Assembly (NCBI GenBank): GCA_947579665.1
Contig: OX388348.1
Location: 3,410,001 to 3,474,000 of the forward strand
DNA: 64,000 nt
Direction of reading: 5' to 3'
Source: Sympetrum striolatum
Taxonomy: Eukaryota > Arthropoda > Insecta > Odonata > Libellulidae
In this document: positions 33,743-45,642 of the stretch, one piece after another
How positions within the stretch are numbered: the stretch's first letter is position 1
How the letters are laid out: each line of letters starts with the position of its first letter
Position numbers and translations under genes: made by a program
Notes under the pieces: model-generated
Database searches by the model: none
Seen by the model: only the letters and a program-made list of their open reading frames with translations
What the model was told of the DNA's origin: nothing

Positions 33743-36700
33743 AGCAAAAAAATTTCAGCAGTTTCCAGTCCTATACTTTCTAAGTTCGTGGCTAGGATCG
33801 AATGCTTTGACTGCGCGGTTGAGAATTTGAATTTAAATTACGTGTATGAACGATGTTTATCCTCAAATGGGGAGTAATTGTTTTTGGAAATTTCAAATCA
33901 AAATAATACCAAATGAATTTTTTTGTTGGCCAAGGGAACGATTAACTTCATTCTTCTCAGTATGAGATATTGCAATTTAAGTTCACAGTAGTAATCTGTG
34001 AGCTGCCGTTTAGCATATGGCAGGGGGTGCGTAAACAGCGAAACTCTTATTCAACTATCTGATTCGTATTCCTTATTATCTGAAAAAGAGACTAATAATA
34101 ACTTTTTCTGCCCAATATAATCTATAAAAGAAACCTCTTTGACGTCTGGACTCGAAAATCGCGTTCGCTGAAAGTGGGAATCGCGATTATTTTGTTTTGT
34201 AAATCACTCCCTAAAAGGATCTCGTATAGTTTTTGCCAGTTCTCGGTTCTTTTTCCCTTAAGAGATTCCCAGCCGATGGTTAAATCAGCTGCTATCGAAC
34301 CTGTAGTGTTCCCCAAATAAAACGGGTCGTTATACGTGTTTTAGCTTCGAGATGAAACCGTTTTAGTCCGGATTCCACACCGTACTCAACAACGGACAAA
34401 CTAGTGAAACGTACTTGGTATTATCGTATCGAATCTGTCGGATTCTCTTGAATTTAGGTTTGTTACTGTTGTTTAGATTGACTGTTAATCCAAAGGCAAA
34501 CTATTAATGCAATTTTGCAATGCAACTGCGAAGAGATCTGCAATAGCAAAAATTTCATGTTGAGGCATGGTCCTGACGTCAGCATACGAGAGCGGAAAAG
34601 AAAAATGTCTTGATATTCTAGAAATTGCAGCTTTAGCGGACAATTCTCTGCGCTTGTTACCTTCTACTTACAATCGCGTCCGTTACGATTTGCTATCACG
34701 AACGAACGTTGCGCTGTTTTACACTACTCAGTACTCAGTTTCTGATTTACTTCTTTCTTTGAATTTCCTTTAACTAACCTTGAAGTAGTTTGGCATAGCT
34801 TTGAAAACATACGAAATGTACCCAATCAGAATATTTTTTCAGTTATTCAGTTTCGCCTGATAGTGTTGAGATGAAATTCGTTCATCGTAACATAGGAAAA
34901 ATGTAATTAAGTGCCTACATAATGAACGGTAACATGAACTTCATCTTTTACAGAAGTTGTACATTTCGGAAAGCTGCATTTTAATGTAATAATAGTGGCT
35001 TTAGAAAATGCGTTTTCCTGCAATTGATTTTGTGGGGAACTTATACATATATGTATTCCGCCAAAAACCTAGTCAGTACTTTAGGAAAATATCCTCTAAA
35101 TTGCCCAACTCTTTCTTTAAAGTAAATATGACAAGAGATAAAATTTAAAATAAAATTCTATATTTTAGGGAGGAAAGATGCGGTATGTCTTCATTTCTTA
35201 GAATTTTTCTTATACATTACTATAATTTAAATCTTTCGCGTCACGATTATTTTTACTTTATTTATCATTTTGAACACTTGGTATAAGTAAAAAGTCTGGT
35301 TCTCTGAGATTCTGTGATCATTGTCCTTTGATGAAAAGTATTTTACTGAAAGTTATCTTATTTAATTAGCTAGATACATTTCCTTTATCAACTTATAATT
35401 ATGTTTCTTCTCCTGCTTGTATTTTAATAGAGTTCTGTGCATTCCATTTGTCCTTCTAAGAAATTAAGAAAAAAGACAAGACAATTTTTTCTTTGTTTCT
35501 TGAGCGATGGCATATTTAAATTTGAATACGGGAGAAATTTATAGCAATTACTTGTAAGCTAAAGCCGAAAGAATACTGCTAAGTATGTCACCTTTATCAT
35601 GAAATAGATTTATAAAATATAATAAAGGTAAAATGTCAATTTTATTCATATTGGTATTGCTACCTTTTGTTCAAAATTAATGAATCGAAAGTAGTGAAGC
35701 ATATAATTTCCGCGCAGAAATTACATCAAGTTTAAACGTTTTAATCCCTGAAGCTTTTGAGTAGGTTCCTCTCTGGGGTATTATTATAGTAACTATGTAT
35801 AATATTCGTATAAGGTATTCGAGATACTTCCGAATAGTTCATATCTTACAATCCTATCTTAATACAATTAAAATATCCTGTAAATATTGCACGAAAAATC
35901 TTGTGCCCAATTGAGTACCCTTTAACTTACAGAAATGTTTCCATTTTCAACTTATTGGGAGTATTTTATAGAGCATTAGTTCACTTATTTTTGGAAAACT
36001 TTTTTCAGCCATCAGAACATTAGTTCGCAAAGAAAGATGAGGAAAGGAGATGAAAGAAAAAATTCTCAAAGAAAGCTCGCGTGATTCATAAGGTATTTGT
36101 TTTTGCGTATACGTCGTTTTTATGCAGGTTTCCGGCGTTTTTGGTTGATGTCAGCATTAGGAAACGTCTTAGGCAGATTTGTGGCATGAATTACCCCACT
36201 TAGATAATTGGCCTATCGTTCCGTGGACCTTTGCCAACCGCAAGGAGACGTTTCTCGCTTGACCGCACCCGGCGGAACTCCAGTTGTAGAGCATCAATGG
36301 GCTCTTTGATAAACGCTCCTCTGGCGTCCAAATGGCGCCCACGAATGAGAGAGTGGTTTGCTCTTCTCCGTGTTTAATTGAAATGTCGCGATTTTGTCGA
36401 CGGAGTAGAGAGTCGAGGTTTGAGATGGTCACTATGAATTAGGGTAAGCATCTTGAACATAGACAAAGAAATTACGTAAAAGCGTATCTAGTGCTTATTA
36501 ATTTCTGATATTACAGTCTGAACTGTGGAGAAGAATCTTAGCATAGAATGATACTATCAAAAGTGAGATACTTCAGAGTATTGTACGAAATGACTACAGG
36601 TAATACATTTTTCTCATGGATGAATAAAAATATAACAGCTCTCTATAGATGTAAATCTGGAATTCACGTCACAGATATTACTTGCATCATTCGAACTGAA

Positions 36701-37800
36701 CTACTCGAATATTTAATTTATTAATAACTATGAAATAAAACATATTTAAAAAAATTCAAGAATGTTGATCTTGGCGTAGAACTGTACGATCATAAGCGAG
36801 ATTCATCTAAGTATTGTAGAAGTTAGGATAGATACAATAAAAATAAAAAATAACAAGTTGATGTACTGTCATCTGATAGGAGACTTAAAGATGTGGTTGG
36901 ACTTCAAGAGCTATTAGAAAAAGTTTTCTGTCTCTAGCTGAAATTACAAAAGATAAGGAGTCAGAAACTTTAGAGTAGTTGGAGCAATGAAGAGTCACTG
37001 GCACGATGTCGAAAATGTTGATGTTGTCGACTTGCTTCTAGACTTTTACTCTGCTGTGCATTCACTGGATTGTGGCAGATTCTGTACATACTAAATGATG
37101 TTTCTAGTTAATTTATTACATACACACTCACTAATACGCGTGTATATGATTAATTTCTACCTTGAAAATAATCGGAGGCATTGTGTAGATGTGTAATTCG
37201 ATTATTTGCAATGTATGTACTTCCATAACATCTCGGCCACCTCCATAGATTAAGCTTTCTGCTTGGACGATAAATACTCTAAGTAATGAAGTATTTTATT
37301 TAAGGTTATCGAAGGTCATTCGAAGTTGCAGAATCAGCCTCGCTTGTTACGTTTTTAAGGATGCAACTCTAAATTTTGAAGTAAATATTTTATGTTTATT
37401 TATATTGCTTAATAACCTTTCTTCCATATAAATGTACGCTGGAGAGAATTTAAGAAATTATGTTTTATCCAAATAAATTTAAGGGAAAAGTTAGAGCTGG
37501 AATGAGTCCTAAATAATTAATTCATGACTAATGCCTTACGTTGCATTTCTAAAAAGCCATTTTATGCAGAGATTAATTTATGCAATAGTAAAAGATCTCT
37601 TTTTCCACTTGAATTAAAAATAATGAAGATTACTAAAATTCGTGGTCGATTTTGATGTTCCTCAAGTCCTAATAACGTTTCTTTAATCGATTAGTGTTTT
37701 TTGTCTCCATCAGAAACGTCCATCTCTCAAATCGTCAACCGCTCTCATATACACAACCTTGCGCGCGCAATTTTTCATCCGGATAAACTCACAAAATAAA
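33743..37800. other. non-coding stretch with two GC-richer patches
   Basis: Patches at 34110-34460 and 36110-36450 are less AT-rich and contain unrecognised minus frames (64 and 87 aa). Everything between is AT-rich without matched repeats. Confidence 0.4.
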
Positions 37801-37881
37801 CTCCGTTAATCGCGTTTTTTCGTGACCTCTCTTTCTCGTGCGCGATTAGCACGCCAGATTATTTTATTTAAAAAATAATTA

Positions 37882-38160
37882 ATGGAAGCGCGTGAGAGAA
37901 AAATATCGGTGGGTAAAATGTGTGGAAAAAACGAAGAGGTAATAAAGATGCCATCTGATGTCAGTCTCTCCGATACGGAGGACAATGGAGATATGTTTCC
38001 AAGAATAAACTTATCCAATGTGCCTTCAAGTACATTGCCAGACGGGGTTGCCACCTGGTCTTTTACATCGTCTATTAAAGTAGCACGTTTCGGTTTATTT
38101 CAAGGTTACAAATTGGACGTACTAAACCGAAAAACCTCTAGTCGATTAAGAGGGAGATAG
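37882..38160 (+). other. 92-aa open frame, unrecognised
   Basis: An ATG-initiated frame with an acidic segment SDVSLSDTEDNGDMFP near residues 28-43 and a basic C-terminus. It resembles nothing I can name. The opposite strand is open over 37806-38054. The composition and amino-acid mix are more protein-like than those of most frames here, but no splice sites or homology support a gene. Confidence 0.25.
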
Positions 38161-38900
38161 GAATGGATAAATTTAATAAATTTGGAGAACGAAGGCGTAA
38201 GGTCTCTGTAATACGGAATATTCTTGCGCGTTAAAAGATATTTTTGCAAAGGTTGGAAAGATATAGGCCAGACGGTCGAAGTCTTACGATAGTTTACGTT
38301 CGTAGTTCGTAAGTTTAAAATTTACAATCAGAATTTTCCCCAATGACGTTTCCAAATCTCATTTATTTACCCTCTAAAACTTTTGACCCATTATCTTTGC
38401 AGTCTTTTCTAGAAGTTTTGTAATTATTAGCTAATTAGTCTCTGAATTCTGTCATTTCTATATTTATGATATTTTCACCTTTTAAATAGTTGGTAAATGT
38501 TTTCTTAGTTTTAAAATGATTAAAATTAGTATATTTGCATATGCACTTGTGCATAATTGAAGTATACTCGCAGAGGACATGTATGTAGATAAAACGCCTT
38601 TTAGATTTATCATCCACTTAATAGAGCATTTAACATTTCTAAAGGAACATTTTAATTTTAACTTTATAGAAAGGGAAGTGCTATTGTCGTTAAGCATAAT
38701 TATAAACTATATAAATAATATACGTGGAGATATCTCTAAATCAAACTTCGTGATTTTCAGCCGCCTGTTTGGAAACATTTGGAAACGAACACACTTATTT
38801 AATCGTTTTCCTCCATTCACTCGAAGCTTTTAAAAAGCCAATTGAATTTTGGTCCTCAGAAATGAAGTTTTGTACAGAGCACTCGGTGTAAAATTGCTCT
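38161..38900. other. non-coding stretch, nothing recognised
   Basis: AT-rich DNA with short Lys/Ile/Phe-rich frames on both strands, typical of composition. Confidence 0.5.
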
Positions 38901-39480
38901 CAAAATTTTGCGACCATAGTGAGAACTGAAGTAGAAGTAGTAATACGAGGCAAAATGTATGGACGGACGTGTGATCATTGGAGAGAGAGGTTTGTGAATC
39001 ACGCATAAGGTTGTCATGGAAGTTAAAGAGGGAAATTAAAGGTCAAAGGTGGAGGAAGTTTCCTGCAGAAGCTAGACCTCAACAAGATGCAGTAAATCCG
39101 GCAACACCGCCCTCCCATCTTGCAAATCAAGACGATTGAACTGTAGTGGAGGTACTTCTTCAGGGAAAGCTTCCTCTTCGCATGCTACCGCTCCAAAGGC
39201 TGGTTAATGCATCGCAGGCAGTGTTTCCGTGGGAACAGCTCGAATGTGAGGCAGTTCGATCGATGGACGGTGTTTGTGGAAAGAGAAGGGAGATTATCAC
39301 GAATGTAAATGTGGGAGGATTGTCTTTGGGAGTGTGATTCGCTCGCACAAAGAGTCACGCTTGGTAATCCCTTGCGACGCAACCGCCGACGTTGATAAAT
39401 ATGGCCGATTCTGGAGATATGTTACTCGAGTTCAAACAGAGTTTCCCACTGCTATATCCAGAGTCTAGGGTATTCAATAA
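38901..39480. other. GC-richer patch, unrecognised
   Basis: Five short frames (62-65 aa) overlap on both strands between 39146 and 39468, showing the local dearth of stop codons. None is recognisable. Confidence 0.25.
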
Positions 39481-39675
39481 TACAGACGACTAAACGGTGG
39501 TAATTATTGGATAAATCTGGCCGTCGTTTCTGAATGCTTGTTTCCAGCTAATCATGATATATTTTTTGTTTCTCATTTGATGAATTACTTAGTCTCTTTA
39601 AAAAATGCATAGTTTTTGCAATCCTTGTCCAAACGTATCACACCGTTTTATATTCTCTAGAGAGAATATAGTAGC

Positions 39676-39828
39676 TAGAGGCTTAAAATCTCCAAAAGCC
39701 GTCTTTGTCGGCGTTCCTCCTCTTACTTCCCGCCAGTCGGATACAGCAAGAAAGGAATGCTGCTCGACTACCGGGAAGTTAGAGGAGGAACGCCGACAAA
39801 GACGGCTTTTGGAGATTTGAAACCTCTA
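39676..39828. repeat. 153-bp hairpin, double-sided member of the hairpin-repeat family (copy 3)
   Basis: Arms 39676-39732 and 39772-39828 (57 bp each) are reverse complements with three mismatches. Each contains the core AGCCGTCTTTGTCGGCGTTC. The 39-bp centre has its own partial pairing (CAGTCG / CGACT, CAGCA / TGCTG) and contains CAAGAAAGGA, the block found at the far end of the single-sided units at 3.1, 11.8 and 58.2 kb. No target-site duplication was seen. It resembles a foldback MITE or a structured-RNA-derived repeat. Confidence 0.9.
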
Positions 39829-42800
39829 ATTCATTAACAGCCGTGTTCCAATATTTCTTTCTTTAAAGATTAAAGTAGGTATAGCGCTTGCTAATCGTCT
39901 TGGGAAGTATTCGCTTCCTTCTCGTGTAACTGGCGTAGAATGTAAAAAAAATATTGTTGGAGAAATTATCACTTCTTGTAACACTTACGTAATAGTCATT
40001 TACTTACATTTTATAGAAGATTTACTTTGTTATAAGTAAATTGATTTACCTTGCAATGGATGATAGACTTTACCTTTTTACGCTAATTATACATAATTGT
40101 TACTCTTAAGTTTTACTTAATACTTTAATTATGTATTCACTCTTAGTTAAAGGCAAAAAATCGTTGAGTTAGTACGATGAAAAAGACCACTATATGGTAA
40201 TGTATTTTATTAAGCATATTTACTTCTAAACTTTTTTTAATTACATACATACGGCGTAAAATTGGTTAAGTTGGAATATATACTAATTTGGAATGAATTC
40301 TGATGGAATGCCAAGTGAAGTAAATCCTATTCAATTGGCAGGCGTAACGAATTTAGTAAGCAATTTTTACAAAAGGTTGTTATTTATAAATTTCGTTTCA
40401 TATTGGATAATGTAAACAATAAAACATCAAAATAAAATTTTAAGAATAGAAAAAACGACAACAGTAACTTTATTTAAACTGTTTACCAGCATACACCAGT
40501 ATGTGTATAACTATACTAATGAGAATATAGCAGCTAAAATATGCAAACGTTTTGAAAGGAAAATATCTCAGAAAGATATAAGCTAAGGAGTTGAGAGATT
40601 AATTATTTTTTATATATTTAATTTTTCTAAATTATGTGGAAGCTATCACGTTCAATCTGCTGATTCGTTCTTTTTAATTGTTCTCTTTGACTTCAACTTA
40701 CAATCAGCAGAATCGCGATCGTGTATTTGACGAGTTTATTAAGTTTCACGGGCCGTCGATAATCGGAGGAAATCGAAGGCGTTTGATTGGTGGAAACGAT
40801 CGCAAGCGACCGTGAAACAGTCAACAGGAGTGGGATAAGTAGCAAAAGAAGAAAGATCTACTTTTCATGACAGGCCGCCAAAGAGAAGCCAGATAGAGGG
40901 GATAAAACAGCTGAAGCGCAACGAGCAGCACAAAAGGAACGTGCAGAGGCACATTACCCATAAATATGGTAAAAAATAGAGCGGTGATAAAAAAGTTTCC
41001 CGGAATGTAAATGAGTCGTGAGGGAGGGCAACGCTCTCGAAACACCTTTTGGGGATTTAATGACGCGGGGCCCAAGGGTCAACTACCGCCCTCGTCTAAC
41101 CTTATAGACCCCCACTTTTCGCTTCTATACCTTCTCATCTATCATTATTATCTATGCTCACTGTTCTTGCGTTCATCCTTTCCCTCCTTCCCTTCAAATA
41201 TCCCAAATTACAGGACCTACATTCTTTTGGTACTAATCGTTAGCGAGTGTTCCCCATTCTACGTATTTTTTTAGGCTGTGAACGCGTGGAACTTTGCTCC
41301 AGAGCGCATATTTGCATGATAATCTTTCGCGTAGTGTAAAAATTGGCGATTATAAAATACATGGTACCCATATTTTTCTTTTGACGTTCCTTTCTCTTTT
41401 ATTATGTTCTCTTTTAATATTTGCTAATTTTATTCGACGTTGTAAAATTTGTTTCCTTTTTGTAATTCATCGCAATTTTTCTTCTTTTTATATATTCTTT
41501 TTATTTTTTTTCTTATACTTCACTTTCGTGGATTTCCCTTACTTATAATTTTCATTATGTCTCGTACTTTATAACTCATTTATTTTATTTCAATCGCTAT
41601 TTTCTTTCATTTCTTTTATATTTTCAATGTTTCTATATATTTCTATAATTTTTTGCGTTTCCAAATTCATTCTGCTCTTATTGATTATTTTATCTTCCTC
41701 TAACTTTCTCTAGTAATTAATTTCAATTAAAAAATCCGCAAATTTAAGTGTTTCATATTCCAACTTTTCAATTTTGCTTGATAATTAATTTTGCAGTATT
41801 TTTTGTAATTTTATTTGAACAATGTTGATAGATAAAAGGTCGTGTCGGGTCTCGAAGACTCGAAAGGTCAAACTCATGTCGCTATATTCCGTTGAAGGGC
41901 CTATCTCCTAACTCTTTGTTGCCATTCTATTCAGTCATTCCAATATCCTTCATTTTTCCCTATTTCGCTTAAATGTTAGCATTTGTTGTCTACGGATCCA
42001 ATTGCATTTTAATTTTCTTTAGGTATTCAGTCAATGAATCGAATTTTTGAATCGGGCTTACTTTATGTTGACCTTGTCTTTTTGAAACTGCTGAATATTG
42101 TTTAGATACGGAGTACCTTTGATGCAGACTCACAGCGTAGGTAGTTCGCGTGAAGAGAAGCTACTTTGAGAAAAAAACCTCTTTAACGACTACGTGTCGC
42201 TAAATCTATTTCAAGGTGAGAAAGAGCGAGTCTCGCGATGCGTGTTTCAGAAAATGGATGACACAATCCTTTTCTAGGACATTAAGCAATGCCAGTCCGA
42301 ACATTCCTGGGCTTGCGAATGTTGATAGTTGTCTTCTGAAGCGATAATGTTTGCCGCGAGTATTTATAGGTTTTGAATTTATTAATTACAACTGTACATC
42401 TTACGATCTAAAATCCCTTTCACAGCGTGAGCGGCATTCGTTTGTTTTAATTTCCGTTTATTCGAAGAGTTTATGTCGTTTCCTTCTGTATAATAGTCCC
42501 AATGAATAATTCATTTTTATATTAATTTCGTATAATCGAACCAAATCCCTATTTTTATCCCAAAGTGAATGGAATTATATTATTTTTTGGACGATTCTAA
42601 TTTTGCGAAGGCCCGCGCGATGTGATCTCAGGAAACGCTGCTTCGATGTTCGTTCTAATTCATAAATTATACGAAACAGTTCCTGTATTACGTATCAAAT
42701 GGTTTATTTATCTCAAAATGAATGAACATCAATTATCAGTATATCAGCTAAATTGATATCGTTAGACATATATGAAGGAATATAAATCACAGAAAATTTG

Positions 42801-44924
42801 AAGCTCTCTAATTATATAATTATATTAGTGACTCATATTTTTCTTTTCAGGGAAATTTAAATTAATTAGAACATTCTTGCTTGATGTAAATGAGAGAATT
42901 TAGTTTTCATACAAGTCTCATGATATATTGACCTTTTGATTTTCAAAGATTTAAAAGGTGTTCTCTGAAAGTTACACAATTTAATATTAAGAGCAAGGGT
43001 AATGCCCCTAAGGCCCACAGGTCGTATATGGACGTCGGTCTTTTGACCAACTGAATGGGTCCCAGTGGCTGATTATCTTCTGAATATTTTATAGTTTTCT
43101 GTCCCGCAGCTGTTTGAATGAGTCGGAAGAAAGCAAAACTTAGTTGGAATACACCGTAAAATGTTAAAACTGTACTCATTGTCGTATCATTGTGGTGATA
43201 AATTAGAACCGATGACATCCGATGAATTATATTTATTTAAAATATTATCAGTGTGATATTCTACTGCCAGCGAAACTTTTATAGCTGTTCACGCGGTCCA
43301 CTGGAAATAAAAGCTCTGAAATCCCTGCTCTGCAGAAGAAATATAATTAAACTGGTTGGCTGAGCTTTTAGCTATAATTTGTTTCAAATATTCAGGCTTT
43401 GTTTCATTTATGTTTTTTCGTTTTTGATAGTAATATGTAATTTCAATTACCTTTTAGGAAAATGTTGTTAATATTTATATAATATTCCATCCTGATTCAA
43501 TATCTTCAGGACTTAAAGAAGTTTTCAATTCAAGGAGAATAAATGGAAAATGAAAAAATATAATTATTCACTGAGTAGCCGCAAAGCATTTTAGTACAGA
43601 CTAATATTATTGTTTGATATTTGTTGCAAGATATTCATATAAAATTTACATTTAAATACGATTTCCAATGTTGAAATGAATAGATGATTACATCAGCTAT
43701 AAATCCTTTTAAATTACATTCGCGCAGTGTGTCTAGAGAATAGTTACCAATTTAGATTCCAATTCTAATACAATAGTACATAATAGAGTAATTAAAACTA
43801 CTTTCTCCTCGGAATGTAACTGCGGAATTCGTTGCGTGAATCAGCTTTCGAACCTTCCGCGAAATTTTCTCCCGAACTCCTCATGATATTCAGTCGATTT
43901 CTATTGAAACCCCAAAGTATCGAGAGATTGAATTACGTAAAATCGAGTGTATCGTATCGAGTGATTGAATTGAATTGATATAGGATCTCAGAGTTAATTT
44001 CATTAGGTGAGAAGCGCATCGTACTTTTCACGCTTATCTAAAATGCCACTTCATACATCTTTTCTTCTCTCTTGTTTATGGTACCTCTCCCGTCGACGGA
44101 AACGCGCGATGAATAAAATATCTACGATTTTGCACTCGGTGAGGTGGTCATAGTCGTGGGTTGGGAAAGTTCACAGAAATCGCTCTTTTTTTTCCTCACC
44201 AACCGTCGCACTCCATCTAGTCGTCGTGTATCTTTTCCTATTTCGTCCAGAGGGCATTCCGCTGAGGGAACTTGGAGCAATAAGAATGGTCGTCTACTTA
44301 TTCCAACCGCCGAATGTACATTTTCTTAGGAGTTGTTCCAGACTTTTCTTGTGAGGATTTTGCAACAATTCAGAACGACGTTCAGGCCAAACTTACAGGA
44401 AAAGAATTTTTTTAGTTTGAAACTTAATGTGAAGTATTCGGTGGGATGATGTTATACGTAACAGTCTCTCACGCATTTTAGACGCAGTCCAAAAATTCGA
44501 TATTGGTGTTCAATGTAAAAACAACACGAATATACTGACAATATTTGAAGCTCGAGTTGGTATTTGTTATATTAACTTTCAGTTAAAGTTAAAAAGTCCA
44601 AGTATATTAATTAATTTTCTTACATTATTCCGATAGTAAAAATGTTTTAGAAATATTTGATGTAATGTAGTTAATATAAATTAATTGGTCATTTATAAAA
44701 TAAAAATACATTTTCAACCTTGGAAGCTCAAGTTGGCTACGTTAACAGTATTATAGACATATATCAGTTATTTTTTTCTAAGATGCTTTATTGCGAACTG
44801 ATTTATGATATAATAATATCATATTCATACTTGTTTAATCTGACAAACAAGCAGTTAATTTATTGATTCAACTTGCAGTTATGATTTTAATGTGAAAGAT
44901 TATGTTTTATGTAATCAGTATTTT
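39829..44924. other. non-coding stretch, nothing clear
   Basis: A separated 9-bp inverted repeat, GTTTCACGG (40743-40751) and CCGTGAAAC (40810-40818), lies in a GC-richer patch that extends to about 41110. A strongly T-rich plus strand at 41360-41700 yields Phe/Leu-rich frames. Further patches without ORFs of note lie at 42120-42370 and 43800-44340. Confidence 0.4.
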
Positions 44925-45013
44925 TATGATGAAAATTAAAACAGACTTTGTAACTTCTACTATTAAAAATTAAAATTGTGGAAGTCACAAAGTGTGTTTT
45001 ACTTATCATCATA
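44925..45013. repeat. 89-nt imperfect hairpin
   Basis: Arms 44925-44960 and 44978-45013 (36 bp each) pair with about seven mismatches around a 17-bp AT loop. The core is CACTTTGTGACTTCCAC against GTAACTTCTAC / AGACTTTG. Size and mismatch pattern are in the range of microRNA precursors, but a small decayed MITE is equally possible. Confidence 0.65.
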
Positions 45014-45606
45014 TTCTCCTTCCACAAAGTTAATCCCTGAATTTTTTACTACATCAGTATTTCTACTATTACCTGTGGAATTACAGCTCTTATTATAGGA
45101 AAAGCATCGAAAAAATTATATTCAGATGTATAATAAAACGAGAAAATGGAAACATTAATAATTCTGTATTTTATGTTCAAATTTCGAATTGTATATTTAG
45201 AGATAGTATTAAATAGAAGGTTAATTGGTTCTCAGGATGAAAGATAGTTGGTCACAGGTTGGCTTCATGGAAAGCTTTTAGCAGAATCAGTAACTCATTT
45301 GTCTAATGAGAATGATGGAACATCTCTATGAATTTGTCATTAGCTACAATCGAGATGAATTCATCCAAATTACTTCCGATGGATTTATTTCCCAGAATAT
45401 GTGAAATATTCTATGAGGGAGAACTTAACGTGATTGAAAATTAGATAACTAGCTGGAGATAATCACAGAACTGATTTTGAATGCTCAAGAAAGGTCACAT
45501 AGAACTGTATAAATAAAAGAAGCACTTAGATTGATAAAAATGAACATACTGAAAAGGCGAATTTCTCTTATTTCCTGTCAATTTAGACCTGTGATCGCCT
45601 GCCTCG

Positions 45607-45642
45607 TTTCCTACCTCCCACCTGAAGGTGGGAGGTAGGAAA
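45607..45642. repeat. 17-bp perfect inverted repeat with 2-bp loop
   Basis: TTTCCTACCTCCCACCT at 45607-45623 is perfectly complementary to 45626-45642. It is GC-rich and isolated in AT-rich DNA, and is immediately followed by another GGGAGGTA. Confidence 0.9.

Noticed and set aside
32361..33830. Two copies of a conserved gene encoding MVCPEGNLHLFFGF...
   Set aside because: The identical peptides come from the two arms of one palindrome, so the similarity reflects DNA duplication; no domain or codon-level constraint was seen.
39605..39820. 71-aa frame over the 39.7-kb hairpin
   Set aside because: It runs through both arms of a palindrome and is explained by the repeat.
41294..41548. Membrane-protein frame (84 aa, Phe/Leu-rich)
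   Set aside because: The plus strand is T-rich over a wider region, which generates hydrophobic frames without selection.
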